Assembly (NCBI GenBank): GCA_021826695.1
Contig: JAKAYS010000004.1
Coordinates: 1 to 49,200, forward strand
DNA from: Acidobacteriota bacterium
GTDB lineage: Bacteria > Acidobacteriota > Terriglobia > Terriglobales > Acidobacteriaceae
Length of the DNA: 49,200 bases
Reading direction: 5' to 3'
Below the pieces are notes generated by a model. It had not been told where the DNA came from. It worked only from the letters and a program-made list of their open reading frames with translations, and did not search any database. Made by a program: the position numbers and the translations under genes. Below, piece by piece: positions 1 to 8,677 of this stretch (position 1 is its first letter; each line of letters begins with the position of its first letter).

Positions 1-99
1 ATCTATCTGCTCCAGGCGCTGCAACGGCTCCGATCGCAGACGTTGCAGCAAACAACCGGCAAGGAAACAGTGCCCGCACTGTTAAAATCAAAACGATGA
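1..99 (+). CDS. C-terminal end of an upstream gene (partial)
   Basis: Frame 1 is open from the first base and stops with TGA at 97-99. The stop overlaps the ATG at 96 of the next gene in an ATGA arrangement, which is typical of translational coupling. The 32 visible residues are basic and rich in Leu and Gln, and show no recognisable domain. The start lies outside the window. The reading could be chance in so short a stretch; the overlap with a convincing downstream gene is the only positive argument. Confidence 0.3.
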   Translation: MYLLQALQRLRSQTLQQTTGKETVPALLKSKR

Positions 100-1190
100 T
101 GGGATGGACGCGGGAACACCGGATCGGTAGAGCAATTGGAGTCACGGCGGTCGGCTGGATGCTGACCGTTCTTTTTGTCGCTGCGCAGAGTTCCGCGTTC
201 GCTCAGAGTGCGGCGTCTGTAAGTGGCAAGGCTGGAACCAATAGCAAACCTACGCAAGCCCAGCAACCAAAGCTTCCGCCGGTAACGCAGGCGCCTCCGG
301 ACACCACACCGCAAACTGCCGTGCAGTCCAATTCGCAAACCGGCCCCGCATATACGATCACCAGCGTCGTGAATGAAGTAAATCTTATCTTTACCGTGAC
401 CGACAAGCATGGCCGCTTCATTCGCGATTTGAAGGAAAGCGACTTCTCGCTGCTGGACGACCGCATGCCTCCAGTGGACGTTTACAGTTTCACCCAGCAG
501 ACCAATCTGCCGCTGCGCGTAGGGCTTCTGATCGATTCCAGCAACTCCATCCGTTCGCGCTTTCATTTTGAACAGAGCGCGGCGATCGAGTTTTTGCTGG
601 AAGTCCTTCGTCCGCAACTGGATCAGGCGTTCGTGATGGGTTTCGATGTGACGCCGGACATTACCCAGGGATTTACGAACAATGGAGACCTGCTGAGTGC
701 AGGCATACGCAAGCTTGCTCCGGGCGGCGGAACAGCGCTGTATGACGCCGTTTATACCGCCTGTCACGATGAACTGCTGCCACTCTACGGTCCTGGCGCG
801 ATTCGCAAAGCGATCATTCTTCTTTCCGATGGAGATGACAATCAGAGCCATGCCACGCTCGACGATGCGGTAAAGATGTGCCAGCGCGCGGACACCATCA
901 TCTACGCCATCAGCACCAATAACAGTCCCAGCCGCGACCGTGGCGATACCGTCCTGAGTGCAATGGCGCAGGTTACGGGTGGACGCGTGTTCTACCCGCC
1001 GCGTATCGAACAGGTGTCGGATGCGTTTCAAGGCATTCAGGATGAACTGCGCAGCCAGTATTCCCTGGTCTACAAGCCTGCCGACTTCAAGGCGGATGGC
1101 GCATTTCGTCCGATATTCCTGACGTCCTTCGATCGCAAATATAAAATACACGTCAGCAAGGGATACTTCGCGCCCAACCCGCCGAAGTAA
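96..1190 (+). CDS. VWFA-related secreted protein
   Basis: A 364-residue protein with a von Willebrand factor A fold of the VWFA-related type that is abundant in acidobacteria. The N-terminus has a basic stretch and a hydrophobic segment (about residues 11-30) ending near AFAQ, so Sec export is likely. A Pro/Gln/Thr-rich linker (about 40-85) precedes a small beta domain. The VWA domain begins near residue 140 with LLIDSSNS, whose DSSNS (147-151) fits the DxSxS part of a MIDAS metal site. The first ATG (96) overlaps the stop of the upstream frame; a second ATG follows at once at 99. The function is unknown; adhesion or protein-protein contact in the periplasm or at the cell surface is the usual guess for this fold. 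Confidence 0.85.
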   Translation: MMGWTREHRIGRAIGVTAVGWMLTVLFVAAQSSAFAQSAASVSGKAGTNSKPTQAQQPKLPPVTQAPPDTTPQTAVQSNSQTGPAYTITSVVNEVNLIFTVTDKHGRFIRDLKESDFSLLDDRMPPVDVYSFTQQTNLPLRVGLLIDSSNSIRSRFHFEQSAAIEFLLEVLRPQLDQAFVMGFDVTPDITQGFTNNGDLLSAGIRKLAPGGGTALYDAVYTACHDELLPLYGPGAIRKAIILLSDGDDNQSHATLDDAVKMCQRADTIIYAISTNNSPSRDRGDTVLSAMAQVTGGRVFYPPRIEQVSDAFQGIQDELRSQYSLVYKPADFKADGAFRPIFLTSFDRKYKIHVSKGYFAPNPPK

Positions 1191-1248
1191 CCGCGTTTTT
1201 CGATGGAAACATGTCTAGTAGCAGCGCCTCAATAAGGAGTAATTCTCC

Positions 1249-2280
1249 ATGTCCTATTCACGTCGCGATTTTCTTGTCGCCATGGGTGCGGCGACCGCTG
1301 CCGCTTCTGTCACCAGTAAAGCGCTGGGCGCTCTTGCAAGGCCAGCGTTGCTGTCTGCCCCCGCGGAAATGGCAGTCGGAGAAGGAGTCGGAGGCGCGGG
1401 CATGAGCTGTCCTTTTCGACTCGCAGTCATCAATGATGAGATCACGCAGGACTTTGGCCGTGCCTGCGAAATAGCGTCGAAGGATTTTGGACTAAGCTGG
1501 ATCGAGCTGCGCGGAATGTGGAACAAGAACCTTGCAGATCTGGATTCCAGCGAAGTGGCGGAAGCGAAAAAAATTCTGGAGAAAAACAAGCTGCGCGTGA
1601 CCGACATTGCCAGCCCGCTTTTCAAAGTAGATTGGCCGGGCGCGCCACTACCCAAAGGAAGGCAGCACCGCGACGAATTTCACGCCGCCTTCGATTTCAA
1701 GCAACAGGACCAACTGCTGGATCGCTGCATCGAACTGGCGAACGTCTTTCAGACGGACAGGATTCGCTGCTTCGATTTCTGGCGACTGGATGACCAAAAG
1801 CCCTATCGGGCAGCAATCAACGATAAGCTACGCGAAGCCGCAGCGCGTTGCGCGAAGAGCAATAAAATTCTGCTGCTGGAAAATGAAATGGATTGCAACA
1901 CCGCAACTGGGGAAGAAGCGGCGGCGGTCCTTCATGCAATCCCGAACAAGAATTTCATGTTGAATTGGGACCCTGGAAATGCGGCCGCCATTGGCAGTAC
2001 GCCATATCCGAACGGATACGAGCTGTTGCCGGAAAATCGCATTGGACATTGCCACTGCAAAGACGTAGTGCGAAAACCGGATGGGAAGTACGCCTGGGCC
2101 CCCGTGGGCAGCGGAATCATCGACTGGGTAGGACAGTTCCGCGCGCTCAAGCGGGCTGGTTATCACTATGCCGTCAGCCTGGAAACGCATTGGCGCGGCG
2201 CGGGAACTCCTGAGGCTTCCACGCGCATCAGCATGCAAGGCCTGAAGGCAACGTTGCAAAAAGCTGGAATTACCTGCTAA
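1249..2280 (+). CDS. TAT-exported sugar phosphate isomerase/epimerase family TIM barrel
   Basis: A 343-residue protein. The N-terminus SRRDFLVAMGAATAAA is a clear twin-arginine signal, so the enzyme should fold in the cytoplasm and work in the periplasm. The rest fits the xylose isomerase-like TIM-barrel superfamily: an early EL/RG strand, LLLENEMD, NWDPGNA, HCHCKD and a late SLETHW segment supply the Glu/Asp/His/Glu set that usually binds a divalent metal. A good ribosome site (AAGGAG, about 1232-1237) precedes ATG 1249. The next gene, a TAT-exported Gfo/Idh/MocA oxidoreductase, starts within about 80 bases, so the two probably share a transcript and a pathway. The substrate is not known; a keto-sugar or keto-glycoside is plausible because such pairs recur in 3-keto-glycoside pathways. 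Confidence 0.8.
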   Translation: MSYSRRDFLVAMGAATAAASVTSKALGALARPALLSAPAEMAVGEGVGGAGMSCPFRLAVINDEITQDFGRACEIASKDFGLSWIELRGMWNKNLADLDSSEVAEAKKILEKNKLRVTDIASPLFKVDWPGAPLPKGRQHRDEFHAAFDFKQQDQLLDRCIELANVFQTDRIRCFDFWRLDDQKPYRAAINDKLREAAARCAKSNKILLLENEMDCNTATGEEAAAVLHAIPNKNFMLNWDPGNAAAIGSTPYPNGYELLPENRIGHCHCKDVVRKPDGKYAWAPVGSGIIDWVGQFRALKRAGYHYAVSLETHWRGAGTPEASTRISMQGLKATLQKAGITC

Positions 2281-2361
2281 ATGGTACGTCCGTCAGTTCG
2301 TTCAACAGATGGCCCAAACCAATGCGCCGCGCGCCGAAGTAGGCGAAGGAGATCATGCGAA

Positions 2362-3654
2362 ATGGAAAATGAAGGAATGAAAATCAATCGTCGAGAATTT
2401 CTGGAGCAAGTCGGCATGGGAGTGGCCGCGATCGGAGCATTGCCAGCGACGGAACTGTTTGGGTTGAATGGAAGAGCAATTGGAGCGAATGATCGGATTC
2501 GCATTGGATTGATTGGCGCAGGTGACCGGGGACAGCAGGACCTGAAGGATGCGTTGAAGCAGCCGAATGTCGAATGCGTCGCTGTGGCCGACGTCTTCTC
2601 GCAGCGCCGCGAACAGGTAAAAAGCTATTTGCCGAATGTTGAGACCTATGACGATCCCCGGCGTTTGCTGGACCGCAAAGACATCGATGCAGTCATCAAC
2701 GCGACTCCACTGCATCTACATGCAAAGTATTTCCTGGCATCCCTGGCGGCGGGGAAGGACCTGTATTCCGAAAAAACGATGACGTGGGACATTCCCGAGG
2801 CCGTGGCCTGTCGCAATGCCGCCAAGGCATCGAAGCAAGTGGTGCAGATTGGCTTGCAGCATGAAAGCTCGGGCGAGTTGGCGGACGCTAAACAATGGAT
2901 ACAAAATGGGTCCGTGGGCAAGATCACCATGGTTGAATCGTGGATGAGCCGCAACACTCCCCTGGGACAGGGGCAATGGGTGCGACCAGTGCCAAGCGAC
3001 TGCAATCCGGCGAACGTGAATTGGGACCTGTTTCTCGATGGCCGCCCGAAGGTCCCGTTCGATGGATACAAATTCATCAACTGGAGACTGTTCTGGGAAT
3101 TTTCTGGTGGCAACATCACAGAGAACATGGTCCATCAGATTTCCTGGATCATCAGTGCAATGGACCTGCAACTGCCGAAGGCCGCCACCATGATGGGTGG
3201 GGTATTTTCCGAGAAAGATGGCCGTCAGGTTCCCGATACGATTGGCGTGTCGCTCGAATATCCGAATGATGTGCTTGTTCTGTGGCAATCCACTTTCAAT
3301 AACAGGCGTTACGGTTTGGGCGAGCATTTTCTAGGAAGCAAAGGATCCATCGAGCATGTCAGCGGCTCCACAGACATGGTGACGGGCAAGTACAGCTCAG
3401 GAATCAATTACTACCCCGAGAAGATCAACAACCCGGACGGCGCTCCACACAAGGGAGAAAATCCCGGAGTCAACCACATGGCCAACTGGATGGCCTGCAT
3501 CCGTGATCGCAAACAGCCGAATGCAACGGTAGAAATCGGATATTTGTCGGCGATTGCGGCGCACATGTCGAACCTGGCCTATCTTCAAAAGCGGCGCGTC
3601 ACGTTGGAAGAAGCGATGGCGGCCAAGCCGGAAGCATGGATGAAACCTGTTTAG
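2362..3654 (+). CDS. TAT-exported Gfo/Idh/MocA family oxidoreductase
   Basis: NAD(P)-dependent sugar dehydrogenase/oxidoreductase family. I place the start at ATG 2362 because AAGGAG (2346-2351) lies ten bases upstream; ATG 2377 with GAAGGA directly before it is an alternative, and the frame is open back to 2281 without a convincing start. The signal NRREFLEQVGMGVAAIGA has twin arginines. The Rossmann motif GAGDRG follows, and YSEKTMTW sits where the family usually has EKP, so the Pro is replaced. Known TAT-exported relatives (glucose-fructose oxidoreductase of Zymomonas) carry a tightly bound cofactor to the periplasm. It ends just before a strong hairpin and probably forms an operon with the TIM-barrel gene at 1249. 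Confidence 0.85.
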   Translation: MENEGMKINRREFLEQVGMGVAAIGALPATELFGLNGRAIGANDRIRIGLIGAGDRGQQDLKDALKQPNVECVAVADVFSQRREQVKSYLPNVETYDDPRRLLDRKDIDAVINATPLHLHAKYFLASLAAGKDLYSEKTMTWDIPEAVACRNAAKASKQVVQIGLQHESSGELADAKQWIQNGSVGKITMVESWMSRNTPLGQGQWVRPVPSDCNPANVNWDLFLDGRPKVPFDGYKFINWRLFWEFSGGNITENMVHQISWIISAMDLQLPKAATMMGGVFSEKDGRQVPDTIGVSLEYPNDVLVLWQSTFNNRRYGLGEHFLGSKGSIEHVSGSTDMVTGKYSSGINYYPEKINNPDGAPHKGENPGVNHMANWMACIRDRKQPNATVEIGYLSAIAAHMSNLAYLQKRRVTLEEAMAAKPEAWMKPV

Positions 3655-3701
3655 AAAATTTTATGTCGGCGTGTTGACGGTCGAGGAAAGAGTCGCGCTC
3701 T

Positions 3702-3736
3702 CCCATCCTGTGTGCAAAGGACGCACACAGGATGGG
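3702..3736. terminator. Bidirectional terminator hairpin between convergent genes
   Basis: A perfect 14-bp inverted repeat, CCCATCCTGTGTGC (3702-3715) and GCACACAGGATGGG (3723-3736), with a seven-base loop. On the + strand it is followed by CAAGTTTTGTT, a modest T-rich tail. It lies between the stop of the Gfo/Idh/MocA gene (3654) and the stop of the convergent TIM-barrel gene (3782), as expected of a terminator serving both strands. Confidence 0.75.
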
Positions 3737-3781
3737 GCAAGTTTTGTTAACACCTGACCTGAAAATGCATTGGCGATTCAT

Positions 3782-4723
3782 TCAAGCGGTCGAATACTTT
3801 TTGCATAGCGCACGGATTTGCGCGACCAGCTTCGGTACGCCGGTACTCGCCACAGGATCATCGGAAAAGTGGCTTTCGTATTCCGCAGACATGTAGCCAC
3901 GAAACCCCGCCTGAGCGAACATCCGCCATACGCGATCCATATCGATAGGCGTGTGGTCATCGAAATGGTCCCGGATGTGCGTATTCGTTGCATAGGGAAT
4001 ACAAGCTGCAATCTGAGCGTAAGAATCCCGCGTCGCGGTGGGAACAAAATGGGTGATGTCGAGGTTGATGCCGACATACGGCGAATTGACGCGGTGCATC
4101 ACTTCGAGACAAACATCCGCATTTTGCGAGACGCCTTGATGGTCCTCCAATCCCAAGGTAATACCTTTTTGTCCGGAATAATCGCTGGCTGCCTTCATCG
4201 TCTCGACGACCCAATCAATCGCCTGCTGCAAAGTTGCCGCCGGTGGCAGCTTGCCAGCAAATACCCTGAGATGAGAGGCCCCAAGCCTGTCGGTGACATC
4301 CACCCACTTCTTGATTTCATTCAGTGAGTCGGCGCGTTTCGCGGCATCCGCCTGCACCATGCTGACGCCGCAAGCGGCTCCGGAAAACAGGACGGCATTT
4401 TTGTACGCCAAATGCCGGAGGCCATCGAGATAGCCAGCATCGGTGGACTTAAAGTAGTACGCAGTCATGTCCACGGAATCGAGTCGAAGATCGACTGCCT
4501 TGCGAATGAAATCTTCCATGGTCATCGAGCCGCGGGTAAGTTCTTCTCGGTAGGAATACGCACAGCAGCCGGCAAAGAAGCGTGGCATTTTAGATTCGTA
4601 GGGAGTGGCATCTTGCGGCGCTGCTTCGACCATCGACGGTCCCAGCAGTTCGATTCCCGCGCCTGTCAGCGCACTCACTCCAACGGTCTTTAGAAATTGT
4701 CGACGAGCAATTTTATTTTGCAT
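3782..4723 (-). CDS. TAT-exported sugar phosphate isomerase/epimerase family TIM barrel
   Basis: A 313-residue protein starting MQNKIARRQFLKTVGVSA, a twin-arginine signal with a hydrophobic core ending near VEAAP. The mature part fits the xylose isomerase-like TIM barrel: LRLDSVDM, HLRVFAG, ITLGLEDH, GINLDITHF, THIRDHFDD and MSAEYES provide the metal-binding acidic and His residues. It is the last gene of a seven-gene minus-strand run, 44 bases after the aldo/keto reductase, and ends before the hairpin at 3702-3736. It is not a close copy of the TIM-barrel protein at 1249. The substrate is unknown; the context points to oxidised sugars in the periplasm. Confidence 0.8.
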   Translation of the reverse strand: MQNKIARRQFLKTVGVSALTGAGIELLGPSMVEAAPQDATPYESKMPRFFAGCCAYSYREELTRGSMTMEDFIRKAVDLRLDSVDMTAYYFKSTDAGYLDGLRHLAYKNAVLFSGAACGVSMVQADAAKRADSLNEIKKWVDVTDRLGASHLRVFAGKLPPAATLQQAIDWVVETMKAASDYSGQKGITLGLEDHQGVSQNADVCLEVMHRVNSPYVGINLDITHFVPTATRDSYAQIAACIPYATNTHIRDHFDDHTPIDMDRVWRMFAQAGFRGYMSAEYESHFSDDPVASTGVPKLVAQIRALCKKYSTA

Positions 4724-4767
4724 GCTTTCCCCCGTGGATGCCTAAGCTATTGGCTCCTGCTGACGCG

Positions 4768-5718
4768 TCAGTATGCGCTCGCAAGGTTGAGTTTATCTAT
4801 CGCCGATGTATCGAGTTTGAGATCGACAGCAGCGAAGAGGCTTTCCATTTGATCGAGGGAGGTAGCACTGGCAATCGGCGCGGTGATGCTGGGACGCGAC
4901 AGCAGCCACGCGAGCGCAACCGAAGTTGGTGTTGCATGCGCTTGTTGCGTAACGTCATGGAGCGCTTTCAGGATTTTTTCTCCGCGCCGATCAAAATATT
5001 TGCCCACGAAAGATTCTCTCTTGGCGCCCTTCGCGTCCTCCTTGGATTTATATTTTCCGGTGAGAAATCCGCTGGCCAGAGAGAAATATGGAATCACAGC
5101 GAGTCCGTGCTTTACAGCAACAGGTTCCAGATCTGTTTCGTAGGCTTGTCTGGCATATAGGTTGTACTCCGGCTGTAGCGTCCGATAGACCGGAAGGCCG
5201 CGTTCCTGGCCCACTTTAAGAGCTTCCTCAAGACGCGCACCCTTATAGTTCGACGCCCCAACGATGCGAACTTTTCCTTGCTGGATGAGTTGTCGATATG
5301 CCTCAAGGGTCTCGTCGAGCGGGACAGAATCGTCATCTTTATGCGACTGGTACAGATCGATGTGGTCGGTCTGGAGGCGCTGGAGCGAGGTCTCGACTTC
5401 TTCAAGAATGTACTCTTTGCGAAGACCTTGTTTGCCATCGCCCATATCCATGCCGACCTTGGTGGCAAGCACAACCTTGTCGCGCTTGCCACTCTTCTTG
5501 AACCACTGGCCCAGGACCGTTTCCGACTCGCCCCCCTGATGACCGGGGACCCATCGGGAGTAAACATCGGCGGTGTCGATGCAGTTGAAGCCGCGATCCA
5601 CAAAAGCATCGAGGATGCGGAAGGATGTTGGCGCATCCACAGTCCAGCCAAAAACATTTCCGCCAAAAACAAGTGGAGCGATAGAAATATCGGAATGTCC
5701 GAGAGTTCGAGTTTGCAT
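4768..5718 (-). CDS. Aldo/keto reductase
   Basis: A 316-residue NAD(P)H-dependent aldo/keto reductase, cytoplasmic, without a signal. The family tetrad is visible: Asp and Tyr in DTADVYS, Lys in ATKVGM and His in YQSHKDD. Later come GASNYKGARL and QPEYNLYAR on the barrel and SLASGFLTGKY near the cofactor site. A strong GGGAGG lies about nine bases before ATG 5718. It sits between dUTPase (83 bases upstream) and the TAT-exported TIM barrel (44 bases downstream). It would reduce or oxidise a sugar carbonyl in the inferred pathway; the exact substrate cannot be told. Confidence 0.88.
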   Translation of the reverse strand: MQTRTLGHSDISIAPLVFGGNVFGWTVDAPTSFRILDAFVDRGFNCIDTADVYSRWVPGHQGGESETVLGQWFKKSGKRDKVVLATKVGMDMGDGKQGLRKEYILEEVETSLQRLQTDHIDLYQSHKDDDSVPLDETLEAYRQLIQQGKVRIVGASNYKGARLEEALKVGQERGLPVYRTLQPEYNLYARQAYETDLEPVAVKHGLAVIPYFSLASGFLTGKYKSKEDAKGAKRESFVGKYFDRRGEKILKALHDVTQQAHATPTSVALAWLLSRPSITAPIASATSLDQMESLFAAVDLKLDTSAIDKLNLASAY

Positions 5719-5801
5719 CGCGTGTTACCTCCCTTCATTAGACTGCAATAGCACGCGTCGATATGCAACGCGAGGTAACATGCTGGTGGATAGCCGACAG
5801 T

Positions 5802-6296
5802 TCACCGCCCGCTGGAGCCAAAGCCCTTTGCGCCACGCTCTGCGGCAGACAGTTCTGTCACGACTTCGATGTCCTCGCTCGTCATTGCCTGAAAGGGCGA
5901 CATCTGAATGATCTTGTCTCCCTTTGCGATACGCACGCTCACGTCCGTCCGCTCCAGCGATACACATTCGATATTTTCGCCAGAGTCTTTTTCTATCTTC
6001 ACGGTGTAGACCGGCTGATTGACGTTGATCAGGCAGATCATCAGTTCTCCGCGATAGCCAGCGTCAATTCTTCCGCCCGCATACGTCACGCCACGCATCG
6101 CCATCGACGAGCGATCGCCGAGAACAAATCCCCATCCCGGTGGGCCTTCGACGGCAATGCCAGTGCGCACGCGTGTCGGAACGCCAGGCTGCAACACCAC
6201 GTCTTCAATGGAATACAGATCGAACCCTATATCGGCGCCGGGATGGGCAACGGTGGGCGCTTTGGCCTCGGGATGTAGCAATTGAACTTTGAACAT
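5802..6296 (-). CDS. dut: dUTP diphosphatase (dUTPase)
   Basis: A 164-residue trimeric-type dUTPase that hydrolyses dUTP to dUMP and diphosphate. All five motifs are visible: GADIGFDLYS (1), GDRSSMAMRGV (2), GGRIDAGYRGE with the catalytic Asp (3), KGDKIIQM (4) and the glycine-rich RGAKGFGSSGR near the C-terminus (5). Motif 2 has RSSM where many homologues have RSGL. AAGGAAGC precedes ATG 6296. The gene stands 67 bases after the Gfo/Idh/MocA gene and 83 before the aldo/keto reductase, an odd place for a nucleotide-pool enzyme. A dCTP deaminase is less likely given the complete dUTPase motif set. Confidence 0.85.
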   Translation of the reverse strand: MFKVQLLHPEAKAPTVAHPGADIGFDLYSIEDVVLQPGVPTRVRTGIAVEGPPGWGFVLGDRSSMAMRGVTYAGGRIDAGYRGELMICLINVNQPVYTVKIEKDSGENIECVSLERTDVSVRIAKGDKIIQMSPFQAMTSEDIEVVTELSAAERGAKGFGSSGR

Positions 6297-6363
6297 GCTT
6301 CCTTTTTCTGCGTAGAAATTACATGTCTCGTTTTGATACTCGCCGCGTTAACAATGAATCCAC

Positions 6364-7515
6364 CTAACGCTCCGCGATCTCGACCCAGCCATGTTTGCGA
6401 TGGCTTTCGAGTTCAGCGCTTAACAACACCATCTGCCGCAGACCGTCGACCATCTGCGGATACTCTATTGGCGCGCTGTGGTTGGCAATCGAGTGGTAGA
6501 AGCGGCGAAAAAGCTGCTTGAACGTGTCGTCGTAACCTTCGCTATGGCCACCGGGCAGGTCCGCGTAGCTGCGTGCCTGCGTCTGCATTAGCGCCGGATC
6601 TTTCAGCATGACATGGTTCGCGCTGTCCCGCTTGCCGATCCAGAGTTCATCTGGCCGCTCCTGGTTCCAGCGCAATGAAGATTTGGTCCCGAAGACCTCA
6701 AAATTCAGGCTGTTCTTGCACCCAGCAGCGACCTGGCTGGCCGTCATGCAGCCGCGTGTGGTTTCTCCCATGTGGAACATCACAGCACCGTAATCTTCCG
6801 TTTCGACGGGAATGTCCTCGACGTCCTCGCCGGACAGCAATTTGCCCGCGAAGGTCTCCACATTGCGCTTCGGTTTCTTCCGAGTGGGATAAAACGTCTG
6901 TAGGTCCGCGCACAACGAACGCACACGCAGCCCGGTGACGTGCTCGGCCAGGTCGAACCAGTGCGAGCCAATGTCGGCCATCGCGCGCGCCGGACCACCG
7001 GCCTTCACATCGATGCGCCAGTTCCAGTCTGTCTCATACAGCAGCCAGTCTTGCGAGTACGTACCCTGCACCACCAGTATGCGGCCAAGCTCACCATCCT
7101 CCACCATGCTGCGCATCTGCTGCGCCATGGGGTAGTAGCGCAGGTTGTGGCATACGCAGTTGCGCAAGGCGCGCTCGCGGGCAAGATTCACAAGTTCGCG
7201 CGCTTGCTCCACGGATGTGGCAAGTGGCTTTTCACAGAGAACATGCTTGCCGGCAAGCAGCGCGTCCTTCGCCATTTGATAATGCATGGCGTTCGGGGTG
7301 CAGATGTGGACGGCATCGATGCTCGCGTCCTGCAAAATCTTTCGATAGTCGGACTCTGCGTGTTCAATCCCAAAGCCCGCACTCAGCCGTTTTGCAGACT
7401 CCAGTTCGCGTCCAGCAATGGCCACAACCTCCACGCCCTCGACGCGCCGCAGCGCTTCCAGGTGAACGCGTCCCATAAACCCTGTGCCGAAGATTGCTGT
7501 TCTGATATTTTTCAT
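6364..7515 (-). CDS. Gfo/Idh/MocA family oxidoreductase (cytoplasmic)
   Basis: A 383-residue NAD(P)-dependent dehydrogenase of the Gfo/Idh/MocA family. The Rossmann motif is IFGTGFMGRVHLEAL (about residues 8-22), and VLCEKPLATS carries the family's catalytic-site EKP. No signal peptide, so unlike the enzyme at 2362 this one is cytoplasmic. It begins only six bases after the stop of the broken epimerase at 7522-7810, and dUTPase follows 67 bases downstream. The likely reaction is oxidation or reduction of a cyclic polyol or sugar; inositol 2-dehydrogenase activity is a family possibility that cannot be confirmed. Confidence 0.85.
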   Translation of the reverse strand: MKNIRTAIFGTGFMGRVHLEALRRVEGVEVVAIAGRELESAKRLSAGFGIEHAESDYRKILQDASIDAVHICTPNAMHYQMAKDALLAGKHVLCEKPLATSVEQARELVNLARERALRNCVCHNLRYYPMAQQMRSMVEDGELGRILVVQGTYSQDWLLYETDWNWRIDVKAGGPARAMADIGSHWFDLAEHVTGLRVRSLCADLQTFYPTRKKPKRNVETFAGKLLSGEDVEDIPVETEDYGAVMFHMGETTRGCMTASQVAAGCKNSLNFEVFGTKSSLRWNQERPDELWIGKRDSANHVMLKDPALMQTQARSYADLPGGHSEGYDDTFKQLFRRFYHSIANHSAPIEYPQMVDGLRQMVLLSAELESHRKHGWVEIAER

Positions 7516-7521
7516 AGGTTT

Positions 7522-7810
7522 TTATACCCACCATGCTCCATCGGACTTCTCGCTAATTATTATGTTATTGAGAAAATGCGCCGCCTTAATCAGCCCTTCT
7601 TCGGGAGACATCAGGCTGTCCTCGCTTTGTCCGCCAGTGTGCGCTGAAATGTTTTCAAGGCCGAGGCATCGTCCAGAGCTTGCAGTGCGCATCGCCGGGA
7701 AATCCTCCGGTGCCCAGTTCCACGGTATCGATGGAGAGCGTCTTCAATTTTTGCAGTACGCTTTCCAGCGGAAGCTGCGACAACAGTGGCGTAAATACCC
7801 CGATCTTCAT
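7522..7810 (-). pseudogene. Broken sugar phosphate isomerase/epimerase (frameshift and internal deletion)
   Basis: Three pieces of one family lie in three frames. From ATG 7810 (with AAGGGA upstream) the protein begins MKIGVFTPLLSQLPLESV and runs to VELGTGGFPGDAHCKL, a typical epimerase N-terminus, then stops early. A second frame continues with LDDASALKTFQRTLADK. A third frame gives EDSLMSPEEGLIKAA and ends SDGAWWV with TAA at 7522-7524, which looks like the family C-terminus. So the gene has a one-base shift near 7660-7670 and a deletion near 7620-7630 that removed most of the barrel, probably about two thirds of the protein. It lies in operon order between the SDR and the Gfo/Idh/MocA gene. 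Confidence 0.75.
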
Positions 7811-7868
7811 TCTTGATTCCCTTCATGTTCTGCAAGTGACGAAAGTTCAGCATTTTCATACGATACAG

Positions 7869-8639
7869 CTAATTTGCGGTCCATCCGCCATCGATCAATA
7901 CGGTATGTCCGGTAATCAAGGAGGCAGCGGGAGAAGCGAGAAACACAACCGCGCCAGCTACTTCGATCGGCTCGCCAATGCGATGCAACGCCGCGATCTT
8001 CTCGACGACTTCGGCATGAAATTTTGGATCGGCCAGCGCAGGCTCGGTGCCCGGCGTGTGAATAAATGTCGGGGCTACTGCATTCACGTTGATGTTGTAC
8101 TTGCCCCATTCCACGGCAAGACACTTCGTCAAATGCGCGATGGCCGCTTTGGTCATGCAATACACAGACTCCGTAGGCAGCGCGACAAAACCGGCCTGCG
8201 AACTCATATTGACGATGCGCCCGCGCCTCTGCTGCATCATGACGCGGCCCGCTGCCTGACTGGCGAAAAAAGTTCCCTTCAGATTGATCGCCAGCGTGCG
8301 ATCGAAATCTTCTTCCCGCACATTTTCCGCCAGATTGTCGGGGGCAATCCCTGCGTTGTTGACCAAAATATCCAGATGACCGAAATGCTTGACCGTATCG
8401 TCAATGCCCCGCGTGATTTGCGACAAGTCTGTCATGTCCATCTGCAACGATAACGCGCGGCGGCCCATGGCTTTGATCTCCTCCGCCAAACCGCCATCAT
8501 GGTCGAGCTTGCGCAGTCCCAGAGCCACGTCCGCGCCAGCCTCCGCGAGAGCAAGCGCAATGGCGCGTCCCAGGCCGCGAGCCGCGCCTGTCACCAGCGC
8601 CACTTGTCCTTCCAGATCGAAGCTTGGCAAAAACTTCAT
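7869..8639 (-). CDS. SDR family oxidoreductase
   Basis: A 256-residue classical short-chain dehydrogenase. TGAARGLG (about residues 17-24) binds the cofactor, VNNAG is the structural motif, and MSSQAG with YCMTK supplies the catalytic Ser, Tyr and Lys. The C-terminus LITGHTVLIDGGW is typical. I choose ATG 8639, with CGGAGG just upstream, although the frame is open to 8807; the longer form would overlap the lactonase and adds no family sequence. The enzyme resembles gluconate 5-dehydrogenase/KduD-like SDRs, which suits the lactonase gene before it, but the substrate is inference. Confidence 0.88.
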   Translation of the reverse strand: MKFLPSFDLEGQVALVTGAARGLGRAIALALAEAGADVALGLRKLDHDGGLAEEIKAMGRRALSLQMDMTDLSQITRGIDDTVKHFGHLDILVNNAGIAPDNLAENVREEDFDRTLAINLKGTFFASQAAGRVMMQQRRGRIVNMSSQAGFVALPTESVYCMTKAAIAHLTKCLAVEWGKYNINVNAVAPTFIHTPGTEPALADPKFHAEVVEKIAALHRIGEPIEVAGAVVFLASPAASLITGHTVLIDGGWTAN

Positions 8640-8677
8640 GGGCCTCCGTTCTGAATCAGGTGTTGGTTGCGAATGGT

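Noticed and set aside
3-1151. 382-residue minus-strand open frame over the first gene
   Set aside because: It lies fully antisense to the VWFA-related gene, begins without a ribosome site and has no recognisable domain; the + strand has a signal peptide and MIDAS motif.
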